A stretch of 61,299 nt of DNA from positions 1 through 61,299 of IMG/VR virus record IMGVR_UViG_3300007760_000655. The stretch is one strand, 5' to 3'. Of this stretch, positions 43,877-49,310 are shown piece after piece; positions within the stretch are counted from its first letter, which is position 1, and every line of letters begins with the position of its first letter. The notes beneath the pieces were generated by a model. The model searched no databases, was not told where the DNA came from, and saw only the letters and a list, made by a program, of their open reading frames with translations. The position numbers were made by a program, and so were the translations under genes. The DNA is from a virus.

Positions 43877-43896
43877 GGTGCAAAGCACCATTTTTT
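43877..43896 (+). terminator. Short terminator
   Basis: GGTGC-AAA-GCACC followed by ATTTTTT. Confidence 0.5.
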
Positions 43897-43908
43897 GTGC
43901 TGCACACA

Positions 43909-43942
43909 AAAAAGCCCCAAATCACCGTAGTGTGGGGCTTTT
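43909..43942. terminator. Bidirectional terminator
   Basis: GCCCCA / TGGGGC stem with A-rich and T-rich flanks on both sides (AAAAAAGCCCCA ... TGGGGCTTTT), so it may work in both directions. Confidence 0.65.
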
Positions 43943-44070
43943 CGAGGGCATCTTCTATCTTTAGTCTGCCATGCTCATGTCCTAGAGAGTCGCAGAGGTC
44001 AATTTTAACCACCTTTCCGAGTGGCCTCTCAGGGGGTTTTTCTTACCCGACCCCGAGAGAGGGGGTCTTA
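43943..44070. other. Short non-coding gap
   Basis: Contains the hairpin GACCCC/GGGGTC (44049-44067) next to the stop of paralogue C, without a T run. No ORF on either strand is convincing. Confidence 0.4.
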
Positions 44071-44397
44071 CTAACCTAAGTTGTCAACAAGGTTTTGGAG
44101 GTCAACTTTAGTCGCTTTGACTAGAGAAGGCATCTCGAAACCGAAGTGGTTTTCGATTTGTCCTACCAAAGTGCCTTTGGATACAACTGGTAGACCTGTC
44201 TTAGTGACTTTTGCCTCTGTCACATAGAGGTTTAGTGAAACTAACTTGGCGACTATGGACTTAGTAGAGCGACCTAGTTCTTTTGCCATCTCGGTTACGA
44301 ACTCTTTGTTAGTACCTTCTTTTGTAGCATATCCTGATACCAAAGTAGCGACCATTTCGTCAGTGTAGTTCTTTTGTGCGATCTTTTCCAATTTCAT
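44071..44397 (-). CDS. HTH-like DNA-binding protein, paralogue C
   Basis: 108 aa. KNYTDEMVATLVSGYATKEG is followed by FVTEMAKELGRSTKSIVAKL and SLNLYV, the same core as paralogues A, B and D. The C-terminal MPSLVKATKVDLQNLVDN nearly matches paralogue D. It is expressed from 44445-44473. It may act on the promoter array beside it. Confidence 0.65.
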   Translation of the reverse strand: MKLEKIAQKNYTDEMVATLVSGYATKEGTNKEFVTEMAKELGRSTKSIVAKLVSLNLYVTEAKVTKTGLPVVSKGTLVGQIENHFGFEMPSLVKATKVDLQNLVDNLG

Positions 44398-44444
44398 TCT
44401 CCTTAAATGGTGGGTTAAACAATATTTCTCAATTTCTAGATATA

Positions 44445-44473
44445 ATTATACGCCGATTTCACCGAAATGTCAA
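44445..44473 (-). promoter_or_regulatory. Promoter for paralogue C
   Basis: Minus strand -35 TTGACA (44468-44473), -10 TATAAT (44445-44450), 17-bp spacer with GGTGAAA. Confidence 0.8.
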
Positions 44474-44541
44474 GATATTTTTTTCGAAAGTTTGGTATAA
44501 ATTCATAATATGAAAAAATCAAATAAATTTGAAAAAAAGTC

Positions 44542-44570
44542 TTGACAAATAATCAAAAATCTGGTATAAT
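44542..44570 (+). promoter_or_regulatory. Promoter P2 of the non-coding array
   Basis: -35 TTGACA (44542-44547), -10 TATAAT (44565-44570), 17-bp spacer. A CGGCGC sequence follows directly at the expected start. Confidence 0.8.
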
Positions 44571-44586
44571 CGGCGCGGCCGGCCAC

Positions 44587-44632
44587 TTCGGCGCAGATGC
44601 GCACTTAAAAATCGGCGCTGCCGCGCACTTAG
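44587..44632 (+). repeat. Two more 21-nt repeats
   Basis: TCGGCGCAGATGCGCACTTA (from 44588) and TCGGCGCTGCCGCGCACTTA (from 44612) match the repeats downstream of P1. The shared core is TCGGYGCN, five to six variable bases, then GYACTTA. Confidence 0.55.
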
Positions 44633-44641
44633 GCGCAGAGC

Positions 44642-44660
44642 GCGAATGATAATCATTCGC
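44642..44660. promoter_or_regulatory. Fur-box-like palindrome 1
   Basis: GCGAATGATAATCATTCGC is a perfect 9-1-9 inverted repeat and matches the E. coli Fur box GATAATGATAATCATTATC at 15 of 19 positions. It lies about 65 bases downstream of the expected P2 start. Confidence 0.65.
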
Positions 44661-44667
44661 AAATGCG

Positions 44668-44686
44668 AATGAGAATCATTCTCATT
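44668..44686. promoter_or_regulatory. Fur-box-like palindrome 2
   Basis: AATGAGAATCATTCTCATT is a perfect 9-1-9 inverted repeat of the Fur-box class, 7 bases after the first and 43 bases before the -35 of P3. Confidence 0.65.
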
Positions 44687-44729
44687 TGGAGAGTTGAATT
44701 TAATTCAATCTAAGTTGAATATTTTTCTC

Positions 44730-44757
44730 TTGACAATGTCCCAAAATGTGGTATAAT
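44730..44757 (+). promoter_or_regulatory. Promoter P3 of the non-coding array
   Basis: -35 TTGACA (44730-44735), -10 TATAAT (44752-44757), 16-bp spacer. The upstream block TTGAATTTAATTCAA plus AAGTTGAATATTTTTCTC is repeated upstream of P4. Confidence 0.8.
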
Positions 44758-44833
44758 TATGTTATGGTCGGGAATCCGTCTGCCCGTCGGCGCAAAGTTG
44801 AATTGAATTCAAGTTAAGTTGAATATTTTTCTC

Positions 44834-44862
44834 TTGACAATCGTGGTGGTGTAGTGTAAAAT
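44834..44862 (+). promoter_or_regulatory. Promoter P4 of the non-coding array
   Basis: -35 TTGACA (44834-44839), -10 TAAAAT (44857-44862), 17-bp spacer. Its upstream 35 bases repeat those of P3, including a TTGAATTGAATTCAA palindrome. Confidence 0.7.
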
Positions 44863-44870
44863 CGGCGCGC

Positions 44871-44897
44871 AAATGCGAATGAGAATCATTCGCATTT
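44871..44897. promoter_or_regulatory. Fur-box-like palindrome 3 over the P4 start
   Basis: Arms AAATGCGAATGA and TCATTCGCATTT (12 bp each) flank GAA. The core is a Fur-box-like 19-mer at 44875-44893. It covers the first bases after the P4 start, a usual place for repression. The same arms would also form a hairpin in RNA. Confidence 0.6.
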
Positions 44898-45119
44898 GAG
44901 TGTAGTTATAATATTGTGTTGAATGGTGCGACAGTTAGAAGTATTCCAACCATAGCAAAGATATATAATCCAACACACCCCAAACAAAATCCAATTATAT
45001 ATTTTGGTTTCATAAGTTCATACCCCTGAAAAAGCACCAAGCGATAGCAAGGTTAGAAAATAGAATTGCACCAAGTAAAATTGTAATATGTTCTAGTTTG
45101 TATTCGGTATAGTCCATAA
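44898..45119. other. Gap with possible very small membrane ORFs
   Basis: On the minus strand ATG codons at 45117 and 45015 open hydrophobic stretches (start MDYTEYKLEHITILLGAI). I could not follow either beyond about 20 codons with certainty. No RNA structure was seen. Confidence 0.25.
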
Positions 45120-45148
45120 TAAAATATTGGGGTGATTGCTCACCCCAA
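45120..45148 (-). terminator. Terminator after paralogue D
   Basis: Minus strand 9-bp stem TTGGGGTGA / TCACCCCAA, 4-base loop, followed by TATTTTATT. Confidence 0.75.
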
Positions 45149-45162
45149 GTCCTAGTTAAAAG

Positions 45163-45474
45163 TTAGAGATTAGTAACCATTTTTTCTAAATCTTCTTTGG
45201 TTGCCTTGACCAATGATGGCATTTCAAGATTGTAATGCTCATTGATAATTTTAACCAAATCTGATTTTGAAATAACAGGTTTGCCGTTTTTGGTCTTGCG
45301 TTCTATCTTCTTATATACACCAAGTTGAGATAGTTTTGCAGTAACAGACCTTACAGATTTTCCCAAATCTTTTGCCAATTTCTCGACAGTTTCACGATTT
45401 GGATTTTCTCTATATTCATTCAGAAGTTTTGCAACATCATCTTGATTATAGTTTTTAGGTTGAAGATTTTTCAT
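45163..45474 (-). CDS. HTH-like DNA-binding protein, paralogue D
   Basis: 103 aa from 45474 (MKNLQPKNYNQDDVAKLL), where AAAGGAACG gives the ribosome site; a longer frame to 45519 overlaps the upstream gene. Core ETVEKLAKDLGKSVRSVTAK and LGVYKK matches A-C. C-terminal MPSLVKATKEDLEKMVTN matches C closely, suggesting a recent duplication. Confidence 0.65.
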   Translation of the reverse strand: MKNLQPKNYNQDDVAKLLNEYRENPNRETVEKLAKDLGKSVRSVTAKLSQLGVYKKIERKTKNGKPVISKSDLVKIINEHYNLEMPSLVKATKEDLEKMVTNL

Positions 45475-45502
45475 AATCGTTCCTTTAAAATTATCTATGG
45501 TG

Positions 45503-45766
45503 TCAAACACCGACACCATAGATTGTTGCTAGTAAAATCAGATTACCAATTATACCGATAGTATTTCCAACAGTATATAAAGTATCTGATGCCTTTATTG
45601 ACCTAACCAAATATAGAAATAATCCGATTAGAGTCAATGCCACAGTGCCGACAGGAGTTGTCGAACCTGTTTCGATAGATGACATAATCGCTGGAACAGA
45701 GTTGAATTGTAAGCAACCAAGTCCAACCCAACCAGCGACCTCACCATAGTTAAGTTTTATTTTCAT
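45503..45766 (-). CDS. Small membrane protein with about three helices
   Basis: 87 aa from 45766 (MKIKLNYGEVAGWVGLG), with AAAGGAG upstream. Three hydrophobic segments, the last IGIIGNLILLATIYGVGV. It resembles SemiSWEET- or PQ-loop-like small proteins only in general layout. Function unknown. Confidence 0.55.
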   Translation of the reverse strand: MKIKLNYGEVAGWVGLGCLQFNSVPAIMSSIETGSTTPVGTVALTLIGLFLYLVRSIKASDTLYTVGNTIGIIGNLILLATIYGVGV

Positions 45767-45796
45767 ATTTTCTCCTTTCTTATTAACCATACATAT

Positions 45797-45824
45797 ATAA
45801 TACCAGATTGCTACCTAAAGTCAA
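45797..45824 (-). promoter_or_regulatory. Promoter for the 45163-45766 operon
   Basis: Minus strand -35 TTGACT (45819-45824), -10 TATTAT (45797-45802), 16-bp spacer. Confidence 0.65.
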
Positions 45825-46011
45825 GCAAAAAAGCAACTATTTTACACATTATTTTCTTCTTTTTTTCACCCCATAGGGGGGATAAAAGACCAAGTTTCTT
45901 CTGCAACTGCTGGGCACCCCCGCACGTACTACTTGGGAAATATTCAAGAATCGTAAACGGTGTATTGAAAAAATTTTTTTAATTTTTTTAATGACCTTGG
46001 AAAAATAAGAC
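45825..46011. other. Divergent intergenic gap
   Basis: Region between the leftward small-gene operon and the rightward late operon. It has a short hairpin (CCCCATAGGGG) and A/T runs but no ORF. Confidence 0.4.
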
Positions 46012-46040
46012 TTGACTTCGTGCTAAAACTTTGATATAAT
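46012..46040 (+). promoter_or_regulatory. Promoter for the late operon starting with the small terminase
   Basis: -35 TTGACT (46012-46017), -10 TATAAT (46035-46040), 17-bp spacer. Confidence 0.75.
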
Positions 46041-46062
46041 ATCGAGATAATTGGAGAAATAT

Positions 46063-46533
46063 ATGAATAATTTAGCAAAAATTGAAGAAGCACACATTTC
46101 TCCAGAAGGCCTGGAGATTGCGAACACTTACTTAAAGACCACGTCTGTCTCAGAAACAGCCCTTTCCTTAGGCGTGCCTGAGGACGAAGTAAGCAGATAC
46201 TTAAATCAACGTGAAGTGAAGAAATACGTTGACACAGTATTTCTAGACGTTGGCTACAGAAACCGATTCAAGTTAGCAGCAACTTTAGATGAAATTATCG
46301 AAAAGAAGCTGGAAGAGTTGGATGAAGCAGACATGACGTCAAACAAAGACATTGCAGAATTACTTCAATTAGCTCATAAAATGCGTGTTGACGAAATGAA
46401 AATTCAAACAGACGCAGCCAAAGCCGAACAGTCTAGTATCAAACATCAAACTAATGTTCAAATAAATGATAACTCTACTTTCGGTGAGGGTAATTATGGT
46501 GAGCTAATGAAAAAGTTATTGGAGTCAGGTTAA
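46063..46533 (+). CDS. Terminase small subunit-like protein
   Basis: 156 aa from 46063 (MNNLAKIEEAHISPEGLE), preceded by TGGAGAA. It has a small-terminase-like layout: an HTH (SVSETALSLGVPEDEVSRYL), helices with an oligomerisation segment, and an acidic/polar end. In phages it recognises the packaging site. No large terminase is in this window. Confidence 0.7.
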   Translation: MNNLAKIEEAHISPEGLEIANTYLKTTSVSETALSLGVPEDEVSRYLNQREVKKYVDTVFLDVGYRNRFKLAATLDEIIEKKLEELDEADMTSNKDIAELLQLAHKMRVDEMKIQTDAAKAEQSSIKHQTNVQINDNSTFGEGNYGELMKKLLESG

Positions 46534-46751
46534 TGAATCAAAGTAAATTTGAAGCAATAAAGAAGGCTTCCTTAGAATATACAGAGGAGCAGTATCGTAC
46601 TGCGTATCCTCAACTTACTGAGGAACAGATTTTAATTTTAATAAAAGGAGAGGCGGATGAGCCAAGCAGAGAGAGCGTACAAAGTTCTACAACAACTAAC
46701 AAACGACAAGGAAGCTCCAAGTGGGGAAGATTTCGACAGTTGGACACTTAG
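46533..46751 (+). CDS. Small acidic protein overlapping the next gene
   Basis: 72 aa, starting on the stop of the terminase gene (TAATG). The first 41 residues (KKASLEYTEEQYRTAYPQLT) look structured; the rest is low complexity and overlaps the next gene by 95 bases in another frame. Function unknown. Confidence 0.5.
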   Translation: MNQSKFEAIKKASLEYTEEQYRTAYPQLTEEQILILIKGEADEPSRESVQSSTTTNKRQGSSKWGRFRQLDT

Positions 46752-46830
46752 GGTAATAGAAGCAATAGCTGAAAAACTTAAGAGTTTAGAACTTAAAGTA
46801 GCCAAGTTGACAGTTAAAGGAAACAAATGA
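46657..46830 (+). CDS. 57-aa helical protein
   Basis: AAAGGAGAGG precedes ATG. MSQAERAYKVLQQLTNDKEA leads into a Lys/Glu-rich helix (IAEKLKSLELKVAKLTV). It lies in another frame inside the end of the previous gene and overlaps the next by 4 bases. Both overlapping readings are plausible. Confidence 0.5.
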   Translation: MSQAERAYKVLQQLTNDKEAPSGEDFDSWTLRVIEAIAEKLKSLELKVAKLTVKGNK

Positions 46831-46991
46831 ACGCAGACAAAATTAAACGCAAAATAGCGGAAGGACACACAGATGAAGAAATAGCCGCTATGGCAGGTAT
46901 AACAGCAGACGAGGTTAACAAAATCCGTACTCCTGCACCAAAACCGGCACCCAAAGCTGCACCAAAGAAAGCAGCCCCAAAAAAGAAGTAA
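46827..46991 (+). CDS. 54-aa HTH plus histone-like tail protein
   Basis: MNADKIKRKIAEGHTDEEIA and MAGITADEVNKIR form an HTH-like head. The tail (PAPKPAPKAAPKKAAPKKK) is a Pro/Ala/Lys repeat like histone H1. ATG overlaps the previous stop. Likely DNA binding. Confidence 0.55.
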   Translation: MNADKIKRKIAEGHTDEEIAAMAGITADEVNKIRTPAPKPAPKAAPKKAAPKKK

Positions 46992-47001
46992 GGGGAGGAC
47001 T

Positions 47002-47265
47002 ATGGGAGCGCCTGAAAAATGGCACTTATCTAAAGCGATAAGTGTAAGTCATCTTGCAACTACATTTGCCTTAATACTGGCAGGTGTTATATACATTACA
47101 GGTATTGAAAAAGACGTTGCAGTCTTAGAAGCTAATATAGCTAACATGCAAAAACAAATCATTCAGATTGAAACAGACAATAAAGCAATGTTTGAGAAGA
47201 TTGATAAAAAACTCGATCAAATGATTGAAATAATTCACCAGTACCAATTAAAGAGGGATAGCTAA
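47002..47265 (+). CDS. Small membrane-anchored coiled-coil protein
   Basis: 87 aa. A transmembrane helix (TFALILAGVIYITGIEK) is followed by a long coiled coil (VLEANIANMQKQIIQIETDN, KKLDQMIEIIHQY). The layout resembles XhlA-like lysis accessory proteins, but no lysis partner is certain. Confidence 0.55.
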   Translation: MGAPEKWHLSKAISVSHLATTFALILAGVIYITGIEKDVAVLEANIANMQKQIIQIETDNKAMFEKIDKKLDQMIEIIHQYQLKRDS

Positions 47266-47472
47266 ATGCAATTAAATGATAGGTGGGTAACATTATTATA
47301 CGAAAGTTGTTCGGAAGCAGTCTCACATCTCCAACCCAGGAGAAGACTACTAAGCCAGGATGAAGAAGGACTACTAAATCTTAGTGAGGCAGTTGTTTTT
47401 CTATATGACGAACTTCACAAAGATCCACGCTATCAATTACCTTCAGAGGAAACCTCTAGGGTACTTCACTAA
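47266..47472 (+). CDS. Small protein of unknown function
   Basis: 68 aa, directly after the previous stop. WVTLLYESCSEAVSHLQPRR and LSEAVVFLYDELHKD suggest helices. Function unknown. Confidence 0.5.
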   Translation: MQLNDRWVTLLYESCSEAVSHLQPRRRLLSQDEEGLLNLSEAVVFLYDELHKDPRYQLPSEETSRVLH

Positions 47473-47542
47473 TTTAAGCATCATAAATGTGATACTTAGA
47501 TACTGTATTAAAAACTTTCGGGGAGTTTTTATACTTTTATTC

Positions 47543-47566
47543 TACCCTCTTCGAAAGAAGGGGGTA
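47543..47566 (+). promoter_or_regulatory. GAAA-tetraloop hairpin overlapping a ribosome site
   Basis: TACCCTCTTC-GAAA-GAAGGGGGTA forms a 10-bp stem with one G-T pair. The 3' arm holds the GGGGG ribosome site of the lipoprotein at 47575, so the hairpin could limit its translation. A weaker AAAAACT/AGTTTTT stem lies at about 47507-47529. Confidence 0.5.
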
Positions 47567-47574
47567 AACTTATT

Positions 47575-47706
47575 ATGAAAATAACTACTATACTTATCAT
47601 TATATTACTATCGGGTTGTAGTATGTTTTCTGAACAACTGGAGGAACTTCAACGATTAAAATGCGAAGATTCCTCTTCATCTTTATGTGCAGGATTTAAC
47701 GATTAA
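47575..47706 (+). CDS. 43-aa lipoprotein
   Basis: MKITTILIIILLSGCSMFSE has the lipobox LSGC at its end. Two more cysteines lie near the C-terminus. It overlaps the next gene by one base (TAATG). Short outer-membrane spanin (Rz1-like) is a possibility from size and lipobox only. Confidence 0.5.
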   Translation: MKITTILIIILLSGCSMFSEQLEELQRLKCEDSSSSLCAGFND

Positions 47707-48152
47707 TGACAAAAGAAATTCTAGCAGGCGTGTTAGCCCTATCCTTATCAGGATGTTCGTTATTCGGGCTTAACTCTTTAGAGCCTGGAAACCTTATTAA
47801 AACTACCGCCGCTTCAACTGTAGCTTACGTTACAGGTGGGCCTGTACCTGCACTCTCAGTTTTATTAACCTCAGTAGCAGTCGATGAAGTCTTACCCGAA
47901 GATAAACCCGATGTTACTCAAATTGAAGAAGGAAATAAAGAACAAATGATAGCTTATATAGCACAAAATATTATGTCAAACATCCTATATGTTATTATAG
48001 GATTTTTAGTTTTTACAAACGTTATCGGCCCCTGGGCAGCACAACGCAGAGCTAGACGCAAAGCAGAAGCTGCGGCAGAGGACGCAAGACGTAAACACAA
48101 GTACGATACAATGAAAGCAGAACTTAACGCTCGAAGATTGAACGATAAGTAA
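47706..48152 (+). CDS. Lipoprotein with an internal transmembrane helix
   Basis: 148 aa. Lipobox LSGC near residue 17, an unusual Ala/Pro-rich segment, and a hydrophobic helix (ILYVIIGFLVFTNVIGP) followed by a very basic Ala/Arg/Lys tail (AAQRRARRKAEAAAEDARR). Two membrane anchors in one protein recall a fused spanin, but this is speculative. Confidence 0.5.
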   Translation: MTKEILAGVLALSLSGCSLFGLNSLEPGNLIKTTAASTVAYVTGGPVPALSVLLTSVAVDEVLPEDKPDVTQIEEGNKEQMIAYIAQNIMSNILYVIIGFLVFTNVIGPWAAQRRARRKAEAAAEDARRKHKYDTMKAELNARRLNDK

Positions 48153-48247
48153 TGAAAAAGCGGAAGCTATCTACCAAACAACGGCAGATAGCATATTGGA
48201 TGTTATTGGTGGGAATGACAATAATTTTATTTTGGAATGGTACATGA
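48152..48247 (+). CDS. 31-aa membrane peptide
   Basis: MKKRKLSTKQRQIAYWMLLV begins a basic head followed by a hydrophobic helix ending FWNGT. ATG overlaps the previous stop and its stop overlaps the next ATG. Confidence 0.45.
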   Translation: MKKRKLSTKQRQIAYWMLLVGMTIILFWNGT

Positions 48248-48447
48248 ATAAAATCACTAGAAGAAATGAACGTAAGGCAGCTCAACTAGAACATACAAAA
48301 AAGAAACTAAAAGAAATAAAAATAAAACCAAAAAGTGGGCAATCAAAATATAAGAAAGCCTACAAGAAGAAACTAAGTCTAGTTAAGAGCTTAAAGAATT
48401 TACAGAAAAGGATTATTAGGAAGGAAGTAAAAAATGCACGAATATAA
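48244..48447 (+). CDS. 67-aa highly basic protein
   Basis: MNKITRRNERKAAQLEHTKK, then a Lys-rich helix (KSGQSKYKKAYKKKLSLVKS). It was started at 48244 because ATGA overlaps the previous stop. It overlaps the nuclease gene by 14 bases. Likely nucleic acid binding or scaffolding. Confidence 0.5.
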   Translation: MNKITRRNERKAAQLEHTKKKLKEIKIKPKSGQSKYKKAYKKKLSLVKSLKNLQKRIIRKEVKNARI

Positions 48448-48916
48448 ATGCACAATTTTAAGGGTAATTGATGGAGATACCGTTGATGTCGATATTGACT
48501 TAGGTTTTGGTATATGGATACACAAAGAAAGAGTCAGAGTAATGGGCATAGATACCCCTGAGAGCCGAACTAGAGATTTGGTAGAAAAAGCTTTCGGACT
48601 AGCAGCCAAAGAGCGACTACAGCAACTATTACCCGTGGGCTCACCTAGAGTACTTAAAACAGAAGTGGATAAGAAAGGTGGGGACGCTAAAGGTAAGTTC
48701 GGTCGCATACTAGGGGACTTCTTCGTTGAAATGAACAATGCTGGTCCAAAACGAGTAACAGATGTACTAATTAAAGAGGGGCATGCAGTACCTTACTTCG
48801 GAGGTTCTAAAGATGACTTAGAAGAAGCTCATCAAGCAAATAGAAGAATGTTAGTAAGAACCGGCAAAGTTAGTTTACCCCCAGGCACTTTACCAGAGGG
48901 ACAATTACGATTATGA
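48434..48916 (+). CDS. Staphylococcal nuclease-like protein (SNase domain)
   Basis: 160 aa. The OB-fold SNase motifs are RVIDGDTVDVDIDLGF, RVRVMGIDTPESRT and GKFGRILGDFF, with catalytic-type Asp, Arg and Glu equivalents in place. No signal peptide, so it likely acts in the cytoplasm, possibly on host DNA or RNA. Confidence 0.8.
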   Translation: MHEYKCTILRVIDGDTVDVDIDLGFGIWIHKERVRVMGIDTPESRTRDLVEKAFGLAAKERLQQLLPVGSPRVLKTEVDKKGGDAKGKFGRILGDFFVEMNNAGPKRVTDVLIKEGHAVPYFGGSKDDLEEAHQANRRMLVRTGKVSLPPGTLPEGQLRL

Positions 48917-49209
48917 TAATAATTTATAATTACGAAGGCAATGTTGGTGTAATAACCCCTAAGAAAAGTTATAAAGATTTGTTTTCTGGTTCAGAAGAGG
49001 AAAAACTAATCCAAATTGCAAACGCAGAATTACCCAATGGTACTAAATTTGAGGTCAGCCCTTTTGATACCGTTGAAATGGAAGATAGAACTATAGGTGC
49101 GGATTGGAAGTATAAAGGTACAGGGCGAGAAAGAACCTCTGTTGCTTTAAGTGCAGAAGACCAAACTGCTTATGAAACGCAACGAGATTCATACGAGGAC
49201 GCATTATGA
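48913..49209 (+). CDS. Conserved hypothetical protein
   Basis: 98 aa, overlapping the nuclease gene by 4 bases. MIIIYNYEGNVGVITP starts a small beta domain; DTVEMEDRTIGADWKYKGTG resembles phage tail or assembly accessory proteins. Function unknown. Confidence 0.55.
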   Translation: MIIIYNYEGNVGVITPKKSYKDLFSGSEEEKLIQIANAELPNGTKFEVSPFDTVEMEDRTIGADWKYKGTGRERTSVALSAEDQTAYETQRDSYEDAL

Positions 49210-49310
49210 TATTTGCAGCATTTATGATTGGCTTCATTGTGGGATGGATAGTCAATGAAAAATTAGAAAAAGGAATCGGCAACTTAAATCCTTGGAAAAA
49301 TAGGAAATGA
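49206..49310 (+). CDS. 34-aa membrane peptide
   Basis: MIFAAFMIGFIVGWIVNEKL then a short charged tail. Overlaps both neighbours by 4 bases (ATGA at its stop and the cyclase start). Confidence 0.5.
   Translation: MIFAAFMIGFIVGWIVNEKLEKGIGNLNPWKNRK

Larger units (their letters stand above)
43745..43942 (+). ncRNA. Candidate ~190-nt transcript with three 21-nt repeats
   Basis: Transcript predicted from P1 to a terminator. It carries TCGGCGCAGATTAGTACTTAG (43775), TCGGTGCAAAATGGTACTTAG (43809) and TTGGCGCATATCAGTACTTAG (43854), i.e. a repeated GGYG-CA...GTACTTAG motif. The 3' end has GGTGC/GCACC followed by T6 (43877-43896). Confidence 0.45.

Noticed and set aside
43819-44079. A plus-strand ORF of 86 codons
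   Set aside because: It crosses two terminators and the 21-nt repeats; the protein looks like frame readthrough, with many Ser/Cys/Arg.
44898-45119. Two ~35-aa membrane ORFs on the minus strand
   Set aside because: Starts are present but I could not confirm uninterrupted frames beyond about 20 codons, so they are not listed as genes.
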